A DNA stretch of 64,000 bases. It comes from Sipunculus nudus. Lineage: Eukaryota; Annelida; Sipuncula; Golfingiida; Sipunculidae. How positions within the stretch are numbered: the first letter of the stretch is position 1; each line of letters opens with the position of its first letter. Below are positions 46,277 through 56,315 of this stretch, piece by piece. Location: positions 765,973 through 829,972 of the forward strand of contig JAPPUL010000073.1 in assembly GCA_026874595.1 (NCBI GenBank), given 5' to 3'. The position numbers were made by a program, and so were the translations under genes. Below the pieces are notes generated by a model. The model worked only from the letters and a program-made list of their open reading frames with translations. It had not been told where the DNA came from and did no database searches.

Positions 46277-48082
46277 CTAATCCCCCTTATGAAAAGATAA
46301 CTTTTCATTCTTAGCCCAACTTATAAAAGCCTCTGCTATCCCATCTTCTATTTCACCTCTATGATTATGTAAGTCATGATCTACTATATAATGACCCGTT
46401 TTATCCACTTTCTTTAAACCATCGCCATTCTTAACATAAACATAATCACCTGAATTATCCTTACCTCCCCTCTCTGATACTGCAAAGAAAATAGGGTAAT
46501 CATCTCTCTTAGGACAGAGTCCCTCATCCCACTTTTGTAAGAATAAAATACTGGTCTTAGTACCCGTATGAGGTTTAAAAGTATTTTGATGTAAACCTAC
46601 AACCCCTAAAATACGTGCTCTACTCGCTATATACTCCCTGATATCCTTATCAGATGTATTATTAAAACGACCTTGCGGTAAAACAATAGCCAGTCTGCCA
46701 CCAGCTTTAATAAAGTCTAGGTTACGCTCTATAAATAAAATATCTCTACCAACCTTAGATTTAAGCGTGTTCTTATTATTATAAGCTAAATCGTATTTAG
46801 AAAGTATTCGAGACTCCTTAATATCACCTGCAAAAGGGGGGTTTGCCATTAAAACATCAAACCCAAACTCCTTATACCCACTCTCTCCTTTTGGCCTTAA
46901 CTTTTCAAGCCTTCTAAAACCATTGTCATAAGTCCTAAGCCAATCACGAGACTTTATAGTCTCATCCCATCTGCCATAATCCAAAGTGTTTAAGTGTAAT
47001 ACGTTAGTCTGGGCATCTCCTGCAATAAGGTTTAAGGTCCTTGCAACCCTAACCACCTTTTCATCAAAATCTATCCCAAAAACTTTATTAGAGAACAACT
47101 CTTTTGTTAAATGAAAAATAGTATGAACAGGAAAACCACATGAACCAGAAGCTGTATCAACCATATACTCACCAGGCTTAGGGTTAAGCATTTTGACACA
47201 CATATCTATAACATGACGTGGAGTGAAATATTGTCCCTTTTCACCTTTAGATGATTTGCTTACAAGATATTCAAAAGCCTCATCTATTATCTGTAAATTG
47301 GAGTTAAATAACTTAATATCTTGAAAGCTCGATATACAAATAGATAAATGTGAAGGAGATAGGTTAATTTTACTATCACTAGAAAAAACACCCTCCCATT
47401 TCTCTTTAGCATCATTAAAGAGTTTTTCTACCTTCTTTTGTAGTTCAGCCTCACTTTGACCTGTATTCCTAAATTCTAATGCCCTAAAACCTCTATCATC
47501 AACTTTTTTAACATCCTCTATTACTTTTTTATAATCACGGTTTTTAGCATCAGTAAGACTTTGCTCTATTATAGCTTTATCTGTCTTACTCTCAAGCTCA
47601 TCATAGAGCTTTGTGAAAATTAACTTGAAAACTTCTTCAAATACATCAACCCCCGCATTAGCAAGTACCTCATCTTCCATCTCTTCTATAATCTGCTTAA
47701 GAGTCTTGCCCTCAGTAAGTATTTTATCTTTAACAATTAAGTCTTTTAACGTAAACCTATCCTTTAATATATCACTAAGAGACTGACTAACACTCGGAAT
47801 ATCTGTTATGTCTTCAAAGTAATTAGGGTCTTTACGATTATAATGTGAAACCTGACTCCCATTTGTCCAAACTGCAATAGGGGCTCCAGTAGCATTAGTA
47901 TATGACTTTAGCTGTTCTTTTCCTTCTTTTAACTTTGGCTTCTTAACCTCAACTATTATATATTCAACTGTAGGCCGGTCCTTATCCATAACAACAATAT
48001 CAGCAGATTTAGTTTGCCTTCCAAAAGTAATCTTATGCTCTAATCTAATTCTCTCTTTTGGGTAAAGATACTCAGAAGTCAA
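46277..48082 (-). CDS. Restriction-methylation fusion subunit (PD-ExK nuclease plus N6-adenine methyltransferase), main open frame
   Basis: A 601-residue frame from TTG 48082. The N-terminal part is an HsdR_N-type nuclease with ADIVVMD and YIIVEVKKP (D...ExK). A helical region (~120-240) follows, and then a type I-style N6-adenine methyltransferase: motif I VDTASGSCGFP near 308 and NPPF at 414-417. No helicase motor is present, and no separate hsdR is visible, so this looks like a type IIB/IIG (BcgI-like) RM enzyme that works with the adjacent S subunit. The TTG start is inside the nuclease domain. The true N-terminus lies further upstream in another frame (48114-48269), so the gene carries a frameshift. 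Confidence 0.82.
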   Translation of the reverse strand: MTSEYLYPKERIRLEHKITFGRQTKSADIVVMDKDRPTVEYIIVEVKKPKLKEGKEQLKSYTNATGAPIAVWTNGSQVSHYNRKDPNYFEDITDIPSVSQSLSDILKDRFTLKDLIVKDKILTEGKTLKQIIEEMEDEVLANAGVDVFEEVFKLIFTKLYDELESKTDKAIIEQSLTDAKNRDYKKVIEDVKKVDDRGFRALEFRNTGQSEAELQKKVEKLFNDAKEKWEGVFSSDSKINLSPSHLSICISSFQDIKLFNSNLQIIDEAFEYLVSKSSKGEKGQYFTPRHVIDMCVKMLNPKPGEYMVDTASGSCGFPVHTIFHLTKELFSNKVFGIDFDEKVVRVARTLNLIAGDAQTNVLHLNTLDYGRWDETIKSRDWLRTYDNGFRRLEKLRPKGESGYKEFGFDVLMANPPFAGDIKESRILSKYDLAYNNKNTLKSKVGRDILFIERNLDFIKAGGRLAIVLPQGRFNNTSDKDIREYIASRARILGVVGLHQNTFKPHTGTKTSILFLQKWDEGLCPKRDDYPIFFAVSERGGKDNSGDYVYVKNGDGLKKVDKTGHYIVDHDLHNHRGEIEDGIAEAFISWAKNEKLSFHKGD

Positions 48083-48113
48083 TTTATCAAGGTATAATTG
48101 TCTTACTATCTCT

Positions 48114-48269
48114 TCAGGCTTTAATTGCCTCTTTATTCCTTATAAGGCATGGTACAATATACTTATTACCCTTCTCTACAACCCTATTTTGAAGATTATT
48201 AATATACTCAGCTTTAAACAAAGTTAAGTTATAGCTTGAGTCTTTTAGAACTTTATATAAAATATCCAT
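48114..48269 (-). pseudogene. Frameshifted 5' end of the RM fusion gene (51 codons)
   Basis: An ATG at 48269 with an excellent GGGAG 5 nt upstream opens a 51-codon frame (MDILYKVLKDSS...IRNKEAIKA) ending at TGA 48114-48116. The RM frame is open upstream of 48082 only to a TAA at 48140-48142, and encodes RQLKPEEIVRQLYLDKL, the usual helix before the HsdR_N nuclease core. The two frames overlap between 48117 and 48139. Joining them needs a one-base shift in that interval. This means mutation, sequencing error or programmed shifting; the expected intact protein would be about 664 residues. Confidence 0.75.
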
Positions 48270-48328
48270 GTCTACTCCCAATTATTTATTTCTTTTAGCA
48301 TATAGCTTTATAGTAATTAGCTTCTATA

Positions 48329-49738
48329 TTAACTTTCTTCTATCCTGTGCCACACAACTCCTTCAGGATTGTCTTTTATTATTATCCCCATATCATAAAG
48401 CTCCTTTCTTAGCGCATCTGCATGAGCATAGTCCTTTTTAGCTCTACTTTCATCTCGCTCCTTTATAAGCTTTTCTATCTTATCATCAAGCCCCGCATTA
48501 TCAAATCTAAATACCGAAAAAATACTATTAACACTCTCCAAAAAGCTAATTAGTCGCTTGCCATCACCTACTCCCAAAGTAGACATAATCGGATTTATCT
48601 CTCGTATAAGTTCAAAAATACTTGCAAGCCCTAAAGACATATTTAAATCATCATCTAAGGCCCCCTCAAACTTAGATATCTTATCTTTCAAAACTTTATC
48701 AAGCTCTTTGCTATATGGCTTTTCTCCTTCAATCTGATAACAGCTTTCTATAAACCTATTAATCGTCGATATGTTTCTACTCGCTTGCTTTATTAGCTCT
48801 TCACTATAGTTTATCTTTGACCTGTAATGTGATGATATTAAACTAAGGCGTATGCTTTCTTTACTATAACCTTTAGATAGCAAATCACGCAAATATAAAA
48901 CATTTCCCAAGCTCTTTGAACTCTTTTCTCCCTTTATATTCAGAAACTCAGAATGTAACCAGTAATTAACAAAATCCCCGCCTGTACACCCAACACTTTG
49001 GGCAAGCTCATTTTCATGATGCGGAAATATATTATCTACTCCACCTGTATGTATGTCAAAGTGTTTTCCTAAATATTTCATGCTCATTGCACTACATTCG
49101 GTATGCCAGCCAGGTCTGCCCTTCCCTATCCGTGTCTCCCAAAAAACATCCCCATCCTCTTCACTATAGCCCTTCCACAATACAAAATCATGTACGCTGT
49201 CCTTATCATACTCATCCTCCGTTATACGACCACTTGCCCCACCCTTCAAAGTCCTATCCGATAACCACGACAACTTACCATAACCTTCGTATCTATCTAT
49301 TCCAAAATATATAGACCCATCTTCTGCCCTATATGCAAGCCCCTTTTTCATAAGCCCCTCTATCAATTCCACCATCTCTTCTATATGATCCGTTGCACAC
49401 GGATAAACACTTGCAGGACTTATTTTAAGCGTCTTTAAATCTTCGTGAAAGGCTTCCTTATATCTTTTAGTATACTCAAAAAGCGATAACCCCGACTCCT
49501 TACTACCTTTAATCGTTTTGTCATCCACATCCGTTATATTCATTACCTGCCTAACCTCATATCCCTTATATCTTAAGTATCTTACAAGCACATCCTCAAA
49601 TAGAAAAGTCCTTAAATTCCCAAGATGTACATAGTTATACACCGTCGGCCCGCATGTGTATAACGATACCTTCCCTTCCCTAAGCGGTTTAAATAGTTCT
49701 TTCTCTCGCTTTAGCGTATTATAAAACCTTAATGCCAT
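48329..49738 (-). CDS. cysS: Cysteinyl-tRNA synthetase
   Basis: Class I aminoacyl-tRNA synthetase, 469 residues, standard length. [14 protein letters not shown] contains the HIGH-type motif (HLGN) and the first zinc cysteine. WHTECSAMS, with HHENELAQS further on, supplies the other zinc ligands. The KMSKS loop is KSSKSLGN. It is 31 bp downstream of the ABC exporter gene on the minus strand. Confidence 0.96.
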   Translation of the reverse strand: MALRFYNTLKREKELFKPLREGKVSLYTCGPTVYNYVHLGNLRTFLFEDVLVRYLRYKGYEVRQVMNITDVDDKTIKGSKESGLSLFEYTKRYKEAFHEDLKTLKISPASVYPCATDHIEEMVELIEGLMKKGLAYRAEDGSIYFGIDRYEGYGKLSWLSDRTLKGGASGRITEDEYDKDSVHDFVLWKGYSEEDGDVFWETRIGKGRPGWHTECSAMSMKYLGKHFDIHTGGVDNIFPHHENELAQSVGCTGGDFVNYWLHSEFLNIKGEKSSKSLGNVLYLRDLLSKGYSKESIRLSLISSHYRSKINYSEELIKQASRNISTINRFIESCYQIEGEKPYSKELDKVLKDKISKFEGALDDDLNMSLGLASIFELIREINPIMSTLGVGDGKRLISFLESVNSIFSVFRFDNAGLDDKIEKLIKERDESRAKKDYAHADALRKELYDMGIIIKDNPEGVVWHRIEES

Positions 49739-49768
49739 CTTTTATTTATACCTAATATCCTTTTATAC

Positions 49769-51550
49769 CTATATCCCGTATTCCTTTACCAGTCTCTCCT
49801 CCTCCACTATGTTTGAATAGTAATTCTTTGTCTTAAGAAGCTCTTTTGGACTGCCTTGTCCTACTATCTTTCCATTGTTCATTATTATTATCTTATCTAC
49901 GTTTTTTACAGTCGATATCCTATGCGCTACTATTATAATCGATCTATTTGCATACTCTTTAAAAAGACTTTCGAGTATCTTGTTTTCTGTACTTGCGTCT
50001 ATTGCAGAAAAACTATCGTCGAATAACAATACCTTCGGCTCAAGCCCAAGGGCTCTGGCTATCCCAAGCCTTTGTTTTTGTCCCCCAGAAAGCGTTACCC
50101 CCCTCTCCCCTATATACTCATCATAGCCATTTGCAAAGTTAAGAACCTCCTCATGTAAACACGATATCTTAGAAAACTTTATCATCTGCTCATCACTTAA
50201 ACTGTTTCCAAAGCTTATATTCTCTTTTACTGTATAGGGAAAGATAAAGTTATTTTGTGGCACGTAGCCAAAGAATGATCTTAGCTCTTGTAATGTATAT
50301 TCTTTAGCATCTTTGCCGTTTATAAGTATTTGCCCCCCACTTGGTTCGTATATCCTCGGAAATAAAGATATTAATGTCGTCTTGCCACAACCCGTTGGCC
50401 CTATTATCGCTACCTTCTCTCCTGCACTAATATTAAAACTTATATCATCAAGAACCATATGATTTGTATTAGGATACTTAAAACTCAAGCCAGATACCCG
50501 AATATCAACACCACCACCTTTACCATACCCTACATATAAACTGCTGCCAAAACCCGTATCACCCTTTATATCACTTGTTTGAGATTCTTCACTTAAGAAA
50601 CTATTAAGCCTATCATACGAGGCAAAACCCCTTTGGAATAACGAGGTAACCCAACCAAATGCCATTATTGGTATAGATAAAACCTCCACGTATTTTAAAA
50701 ATTCAACTAACTGGCCAAGTGTGAAGGCTCCTTGGCTTACCTTAAGTCCTCCTACCAAAAGTACTACTATCGACGTTGAGCCTGCTATGAAATATAATGT
50801 CGGCCTAAATACTCCACTACGACGTGCAAGCAGCATGTTCTTCTTTATAAACTCTTTATTTATCTTTCGAAACGACTTTTGCACAAGCTCCTCACGCACG
50901 AAAGACTTTATTACTCGTATCCCCTCAAGTGTCTCATTAACAAAACTACTCATCCTTGCAAGCTCTTCTTGCACCTTCAATGACCTATCATAATATTTTC
51001 TCCCTATAAACCATATTATATACGCAAGCCCTAAAAGAGGCAAAATAACATATATACTAAGCATTTCATCTATTACATACATTGAACCAAATGCTAAGCT
51101 CAAGATGAAGAACATGTTAAATGTATACATTATCCCAGGTCCATATATCATCCTAACATGTTCTATATCAGAGGTAAGGCGTGATATTATATCTCCCGTC
51201 TTGTTCTTATCAAAAAAATTGGACGGCAGCGTCAGCATATGGCGAAACAATTTATTCCTTATATCATATTCAACCCGCCTTGATATGCTTATTAATATAT
51301 ATCTTGAGAAGAAGATTAAAATACTCTTCATTAAAACAATCGCTACTACTAGTATAAGATAGTAGTATATATTATCCATACTTGTAAGACCGTCGTTTAT
51401 CTCGTTTACTATCTCCCGGAATAACTTTGGGTTTATTAATTCCAGGCTCGCTGTTAGGAATAATATAAAAAGCCCTCCTAAAAGCCGCAGCTTGTAGGGT
51501 TTTAAGTAGCTTAGTATTTGAACTAGTTTCTTTACATCTTCTATTATCAT
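49769..51550 (-). CDS. ABC exporter, fused membrane and ATPase domains (MsbA-type)
   Basis: A 593-residue half-transporter. The N-terminal ~320 residues carry six membrane helices of the exporter type I fold. The ATPase follows with Walker A GPTGCGKTT, Q-loop FGYVPQNNF, signature LSGGQKQRLGIARAL and Walker B VLLFDDSFSAID. In the last motif Asp stands where the catalytic Glu is usual, so this may be the degenerate half of a heterodimer (as in YheI/YheH-type pairs) or a slow ATPase. No second half is next to it. The substrate could be lipid or drug. Confidence 0.88.
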   Translation of the reverse strand: MIIEDVKKLVQILSYLKPYKLRLLGGLFILFLTASLELINPKLFREIVNEINDGLTSMDNIYYYLILVVAIVLMKSILIFFSRYILISISRRVEYDIRNKLFRHMLTLPSNFFDKNKTGDIISRLTSDIEHVRMIYGPGIMYTFNMFFILSLAFGSMYVIDEMLSIYVILPLLGLAYIIWFIGRKYYDRSLKVQEELARMSSFVNETLEGIRVIKSFVREELVQKSFRKINKEFIKKNMLLARRSGVFRPTLYFIAGSTSIVVLLVGGLKVSQGAFTLGQLVEFLKYVEVLSIPIMAFGWVTSLFQRGFASYDRLNSFLSEESQTSDIKGDTGFGSSLYVGYGKGGGVDIRVSGLSFKYPNTNHMVLDDISFNISAGEKVAIIGPTGCGKTTLISLFPRIYEPSGGQILINGKDAKEYTLQELRSFFGYVPQNNFIFPYTVKENISFGNSLSDEQMIKFSKISCLHEEVLNFANGYDEYIGERGVTLSGGQKQRLGIARALGLEPKVLLFDDSFSAIDASTENKILESLFKEYANRSIIIVAHRISTVKNVDKIIIMNNGKIVGQGSPKELLKTKNYYSNIVEEERLVKEYGI

Positions 51551-51753
51551 ACTATCATATCATTTTTATGTCTAACACTTCATATTGTGCCAGTAGCTTT
51601 TTATTAACTCCTTATTATCTTGTTACTTTCTCATGTTGCTATTTTGTTTTTATTTATTATTTTGTGAATATCTTTTGTGAATATCTTAGCGGTTTGACCT
51701 TAAGTTTATAGCTTTTACTTTAGAACATTAAAGAGAATATTAAAGCCTTTCTT

Positions 51754-52545
51754 TTAAAGCCTTTCTTGGTAGGGCTTAAGATCTACTGTAACTTGTTTAA
51801 AACCTAGTTCTACAAGCCCTCTAAGAATCTCTTTACGATGTCTTAGTGCCTTCTCAATGTCAGCTTCCAAAAATTCAAGCCTTGCTAAATCTCCGTGATA
51901 TCGCAATCTATACTGCCTGAATCCAAGCCCATGCAGTATATCCTCACCCTTCTCTATCTTTGTAAGTATTTCATCCGATACCATTGTCCCCACCGGTATA
52001 CGCGATGCCAAACACGCAAATGAAGGTTTGTCCCAATTTGGTAAACTTAGATGCTTGGCTATCTCTCGTACCTCCTCTTTCATAAGTCCTGCCTCGTATA
52101 ACGGCATCCTTATCCCAAGCTCGTTTACCGCTTTTATCCCTACTCTATCTGCATCACTTACATCCGAGCAGTTTGTTCCGTCAAGCACATATTTGAAATC
52201 CTTTCTCGCCTTAAGTTTTAATAAATTACTATATAGCTCTTTTTTACAATGATAACATCTGTCGCCCGCATTAGCCTTATATTCTACACTCTCAAGCTCC
52301 TTTGTCTCAAGCGTTATTATTTCTATTCCTATATAAGCTGCCAAGTCCCGTGCATAACGCTCCTCGCGTTCTGGATATGAGCTTGACTTACCTACCACTG
52401 CAAGTGCTTTCGGGGATAATGTATCATGTGCTACCTTTGCTAATACACCAGAATCTACTCCCCCTGATAAGCCCACCAGCACACTCTCGCACGAACTTAT
52501 TATTTCTTTTAGCTTGTTATATTTTATAACTAACTCAGTCCTCAT
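51754..52545 (-). CDS. larE: LarE-type ATP-dependent sulfur transferase
   Basis: A 263-residue PP-loop ATP pyrophosphatase with SGGVDS at 27-32. Cys178 in KPSFACLASR is the position of the sacrificial or sulfur-donating cysteine. An extra CxxC at 97-100 (RCYHCKKELY) makes a three-cysteine set, as in LarE proteins that use a [4Fe-4S] cluster instead of sacrificing a cysteine. LarE helps make the nickel-pincer cofactor of lactate racemase-type enzymes. No LarA, LarB or LarC gene is in the window. It overlaps the ispG stop by 11 bp. The ~200-bp gap to the exporter gene (51551-51753) shows no gene. Confidence 0.85.
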   Translation of the reverse strand: MRTELVIKYNKLKEIISSCESVLVGLSGGVDSGVLAKVAHDTLSPKALAVVGKSSSYPEREERYARDLAAYIGIEIITLETKELESVEYKANAGDRCYHCKKELYSNLLKLKARKDFKYVLDGTNCSDVSDADRVGIKAVNELGIRMPLYEAGLMKEEVREIAKHLSLPNWDKPSFACLASRIPVGTMVSDEILTKIEKGEDILHGLGFRQYRLRYHGDLARLEFLEADIEKALRHRKEILRGLVELGFKQVTVDLKPYQERL

Positions 52546-53599
52546 AATTCGCTAGCTTCTTTACCTCAGACACTAGTTCTGGTACTATCTCTTCCTCTTT
52601 TATTCGCCCCATTTGCTTGCCCTTTTTAAATACCATACCAACCCCCTTACCCCCAGATATCCCAACGTCTGCCTCACTTGCCTCTCCAGGCCCATTTACC
52701 AAACAACCCATTATAGCCACCTTTATCGGCTTTTTAGGCTCAACACCCAAAAGCTCCCTCTCTACCTTCTCCGTCATCCCTATTACATCTATTTCACACC
52801 GTCCGCACGTCGGGCACGATATATATTCTATACCATTATTTCGTATCTTTAAAGATTTTAATATCTCTTTCCCTACACGTATTTCCTCGCAAGGATCGGC
52901 TGTTAGTGATACCCGAAATGTGTCGCCTATCCCCATGCTAAGTAGTGTCCCTATTCCCAGTGTGCTTTTTATTGAACCCGAAAAGAACGTCCCTGCCTCT
53001 GTTACCCCAAGATGTAAAGGATAGTCTCTTGTCTTGCTCATTAGTTTATAACTTTCTATCGTCATCGGTACGTCGCTTGCCTTTAGTGATACCTTTATAT
53101 TATAATATTCAAGCTCTTCCAATATCTTTATATGTTCCAATGCCGACAATACTAGATTCTCTGCTGATATTACACTATATCTTTCCCTGTCTATTGACCC
53201 CCCATTCACTCCTATCCTTATCGGAAGCTCCTTCTTTCGGGCCTCTTCTACTATTAAACGTATCTTATCTTGTCTTTTTATATTTCCTGGATTAAGGCGA
53301 AGTCCGTCTACTCCCTGTTTAATGCTTTCTAACGCTAGCCTATAATCAAAGTGTATGTCTGCTATGAGCGGTATCTTTATATTCTCTTTTATCTTATGCA
53401 CCACTCGCGCTGATTGCATATTCGGAACTGATATCCTTACTATTTCACAACCGGCTTTCTCTAACTCATGTATTTGTTTTATCGTCCCCTCAACATCCGT
53501 TGTGCTTGTATTTGTCATCGACTGTATCGTAATCGGACTGTCCCCTCCCACGTACAGCTTGCCTAGTTTTATCTTTCGTGTTTTCTTTCGCTCTATCAT
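52535..53599 (-). CDS. ispG: 4-hydroxy-3-methylbut-2-enyl diphosphate synthase (IspG/GcpE)
   Basis: Fe-S enzyme of the MEP isoprenoid pathway, 354 residues. The barrel start reads GGDSPITIQSMTNTSTTD; the C-terminal cluster domain has CPTCGRCEID and GCLVNGPGEASEADVG, providing the three cysteine ligands and the glutamate. It lies upstream of, and overlaps, larE. It uses Fe-S clusters supplied by the Suf system. Confidence 0.96.
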   Translation of the reverse strand: MIERKKTRKIKLGKLYVGGDSPITIQSMTNTSTTDVEGTIKQIHELEKAGCEIVRISVPNMQSARVVHKIKENIKIPLIADIHFDYRLALESIKQGVDGLRLNPGNIKRQDKIRLIVEEARKKELPIRIGVNGGSIDRERYSVISAENLVLSALEHIKILEELEYYNIKVSLKASDVPMTIESYKLMSKTRDYPLHLGVTEAGTFFSGSIKSTLGIGTLLSMGIGDTFRVSLTADPCEEIRVGKEILKSLKIRNNGIEYISCPTCGRCEIDVIGMTEKVERELLGVEPKKPIKVAIMGCLVNGPGEASEADVGISGGKGVGMVFKKGKQMGRIKEEEIVPELVSEVKKLANYED

Positions 53600-53747
53600 A
53601 TATTTACTTCCCTATATATCACTATCATCAAAGCCTATTTAATAATCCTAAAGTTAAGAAAAAAACTCAAAATAAACAATACCTTTAATATTTGTCCCGC
53701 TAAACTCTACCCCTACAATCTTACCTTCCATAGCACAATAACATAAC

Positions 53748-55142
53748 TTAGTCTAAATTACAACTATTTGCAAGCTCGTACGCTCCCCCTACACAGTCAT
53801 TAAGACCTACCCCGTTTAAATAATTACCCAACAGCATTATCCTCTTATACCCTCTTAATATCTCCTCAATAGCCTCAAGACGCCTCCCATGCCCTATTGT
53901 ATACTGCGGTATTGCATGCGCATACTTATAACTCTTTAATAAATCATATCTCCCCCTTATCCCCATCGATAGCTCTAAATCCTTTCTTACAACTTCTATA
54001 TATCTTCCCTCGCTCCAATCTACCATCTCAGGATATAAGGCCCCTCCGTACATTAATGTCATATTATTCATCCCATCAGGAGCAAAACCCGGGAATACCA
54101 TATCGTTCCATATACAACCAAGTGCCTTTATCTCCTCGCTCCTCGGACTCAAAAATCCAAAACCCCTATACTTATTTACTCCCCTCTTATAGCCTAAGCT
54201 TATTACCTTTAGCGGCGCATACTCTATCTTTGACAACACCTTTGCAAGTTCTGGTAGGCTTTCTCTTATACATTTTGACGCCACGTAGGAGGGAGTTGCT
54301 ATAAATACTTTGTCTGCTTTAAGTTTTTTAACTCCTTTCCCTCCTACCCCACTTGTATAACTTATAATAACCCCATCTTCTCTATATTCTAACTTCTTAA
54401 CTAAAGCTCCTAACTCTATCTCTTCTGATAAACTCTCTCCTAAGGCTTTTACTAATCTTATCATCCCTCCTTTATAACTTATTAGACGACGCCTTCCAAC
54501 CCCGCATACCCTCTGTCCAAACTCACTCCCCTCCCCCTCTAAAGCTCCCCCCCTGTTCCTAAGAACTCCCTTCAATATCGACCCAGAACCTTCATAATAA
54601 TTATACAACTTCGGGAATATCGACCTCGCACTAAGCTCCCTTACATCTCCCGCATATACTCCCGCTATAAAAAGCTCTATAAATTTATCCACCACCTCCA
54701 CCGAAAACCGTCGACTCATAAACTCATATACACTCTCATCTGTCTCCACAACCCCACCATCACGCTTGAAATACTCACAAAATAAAGCCCTAAAACCATT
54801 AAAACCCACTAGCTTCAAAAGTGATGCACCCCCAAGCTTTATTAGTTTATCCCTATATACATATCTTATCCGAGCAATATCATCGCTTTCTACCTTCTCC
54901 TCCCACAACCCAAGCTCCTCTGTTAACTCTAATGTCCGCCTGCCCTCCCCCAAAAAACCCCGCGGCCCAAGCTCAAATGTAAAGCCATCCTCATGCTCCG
55001 TTCGTATATTACCCCCAAGCCGCAACGTCCCCTCAAGCAATTTTATCTCTATACCCAAACCTTCTAAAGATATCCGCTTCTTTAAATAATAGCATAATGA
55101 TAACCCGCTTATCCCTCCTCCTATAACCACTACCCTTTTCAA
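53748..55142 (-). CDS. hemY: Protoporphyrinogen oxidase, HemY/PPOX type
   Basis: FAD enzyme forming protoporphyrin IX, 464 residues. The FAD-binding GGGISGLSLCYYLKKR starts at residue 8. LRLGGNIRTEHEDGFTFELGPRGF and the C-terminal LLGNYLNGVGLNDCVGGAYELA match the PPOX family. The 59-bp gap to hemH and the same orientation show that it ends the hemE-hemN-hemH-hemY operon. HemY-type enzymes use oxygen as acceptor, while the HemN in this operon is oxygen independent. Confidence 0.92.
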   Translation of the reverse strand: MKRVVVIGGGISGLSLCYYLKKRISLEGLGIEIKLLEGTLRLGGNIRTEHEDGFTFELGPRGFLGEGRRTLELTEELGLWEEKVESDDIARIRYVYRDKLIKLGGASLLKLVGFNGFRALFCEYFKRDGGVVETDESVYEFMSRRFSVEVVDKFIELFIAGVYAGDVRELSARSIFPKLYNYYEGSGSILKGVLRNRGGALEGEGSEFGQRVCGVGRRRLISYKGGMIRLVKALGESLSEEIELGALVKKLEYREDGVIISYTSGVGGKGVKKLKADKVFIATPSYVASKCIRESLPELAKVLSKIEYAPLKVISLGYKRGVNKYRGFGFLSPRSEEIKALGCIWNDMVFPGFAPDGMNNMTLMYGGALYPEMVDWSEGRYIEVVRKDLELSMGIRGRYDLLKSYKYAHAIPQYTIGHGRRLEAIEEILRGYKRIMLLGNYLNGVGLNDCVGGAYELANSCNLD

Positions 55143-55201
55143 TCCATTTCCTCTCTATAAATATCCTAAACCATAGTTTTAAAAAAAAAACAATCTGAAT
55201 C

Positions 55202-56284
55202 TCACCCTCTATCTCCACCTATACCGCCACCTCTATCTCCCAGCTCTATCTCCTCCATAACCAACTCACACAGGCTCTTTATAAATAATTCATCTACTCC
55301 TAGTGCCCTTGTCCTATGAAATATTTCAATCCCACTCACGCTTGCAAGCTCCTTATACTCTACATCTATCTCATAGCTTGTTTCATAATTGTCTGTTACA
55401 AAGCTTATCGGTATTACTAATATTGCTTTGTCTTTCCCTTTGCTTATCTTTTGTATTGTCTTTTCTGTGCTCGGTTCAAGCCACTTTAAAGGGCCTACTT
55501 TACTTTGATAGCATATATAATACTTATTAGCTGCAAAGTGCTTTACTACCTCTAAAATCGTCCCCTCTATATGCTTTTCGTATGGATCTCCTCGCCTTAC
55601 CAGACTTTGTGGTACTCCGTGTGCTGAGAATACTAAATTTACTTTCTCTTTTGAATCCACTCTACCCTCCAAATCCATAAGCCCTTCTTCTATTAACTTT
55701 ACAAGTGATTCTATATAGCCTGGATAGTTATACCATTGACGAATTATTTTAACACCTATTTTTAACCCCTGACTTTCTAGCTGCCGTTTTAACTCGTTTA
55801 TCGCCGATCCTGTTGACGTTATTGAATAGTGCGGATACATCGGTAGCACTATTAGCTCTTCTATTCCATCTTCTTTTATCCCTAAAAGTGCTTCTTCTAT
55901 AAAAGGACTTGTATAGCGCATCCCCACGTAGGCTTTTACATCCAAATTCAAAGATAGACATCTTCTAACTCCTTCAGCTTGCCCTAACGTAGTAGCTAGT
56001 ATCGGTGAGCCCCCTCCCATTAACTCGTATCTACTTATAAGCCCTTTTGTTCGTAATTTGCTTATTATACGAGATAAGGGCTTCCTCATAAATTCAAACG
56101 GAAACTCTATTATGTCTTTATCCATAAAGAGATTATTTAAAAACGGCCTTATCCCTTCTATATTAGACGGACCCCCCATGTTTATTAGTAAGACTCCGTA
56201 CTTTAAACTATTATCCATATGACATTTTAGCTCTTTATCTCCATCCCTACTCTTTATCTCCATCCCTAAAAACCTTTTATCCAT
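55202..56284 (-). CDS. hemH: Ferrochelatase
   Basis: Inserts Fe2+ into protoporphyrin IX. Family motifs: GVLLINMGGPSNIEGIRPFL, MRYTSPFIEEAL, the catalytic histidine in FSAHGVPQSLV, and CYQSKVGPLKWLEPST. The open frame begins at 56284 (360 residues), but the first ~22 residues are a non-conserved leader made from a duplicated 16-bp element (MEIKSRDGDKE region); ATG 56218 (MDNSLKYGVLLIN) may be the native start. 31 bp after hemN. Confidence 0.93.
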   Translation of the reverse strand: MDKRFLGMEIKSRDGDKELKCHMDNSLKYGVLLINMGGPSNIEGIRPFLNNLFMDKDIIEFPFEFMRKPLSRIISKLRTKGLISRYELMGGGSPILATTLGQAEGVRRCLSLNLDVKAYVGMRYTSPFIEEALLGIKEDGIEELIVLPMYPHYSITSTGSAINELKRQLESQGLKIGVKIIRQWYNYPGYIESLVKLIEEGLMDLEGRVDSKEKVNLVFSAHGVPQSLVRRGDPYEKHIEGTILEVVKHFAANKYYICYQSKVGPLKWLEPSTEKTIQKISKGKDKAILVIPISFVTDNYETSYEIDVEYKELASVSGIEIFHRTRALGVDELFIKSLCELVMEEIELGDRGGGIGGDRG

Positions 56285-56315
56285 TCATATTATAGATTTA
56301 TACCAAATAATACTT

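Noticed and set aside
44870-48269. Complete type I restriction system
   Set aside because: No helicase/translocase HsdR is present; the nuclease domain is fused to the methyltransferase, which fits a type IIB/IIG-like layout better.
52613-53295. Plus-strand open frames of 80-135 codons across ispG
   Set aside because: ispG on the minus strand is unambiguous with its Fe-S motifs; the plus-strand frames are antisense shadows.
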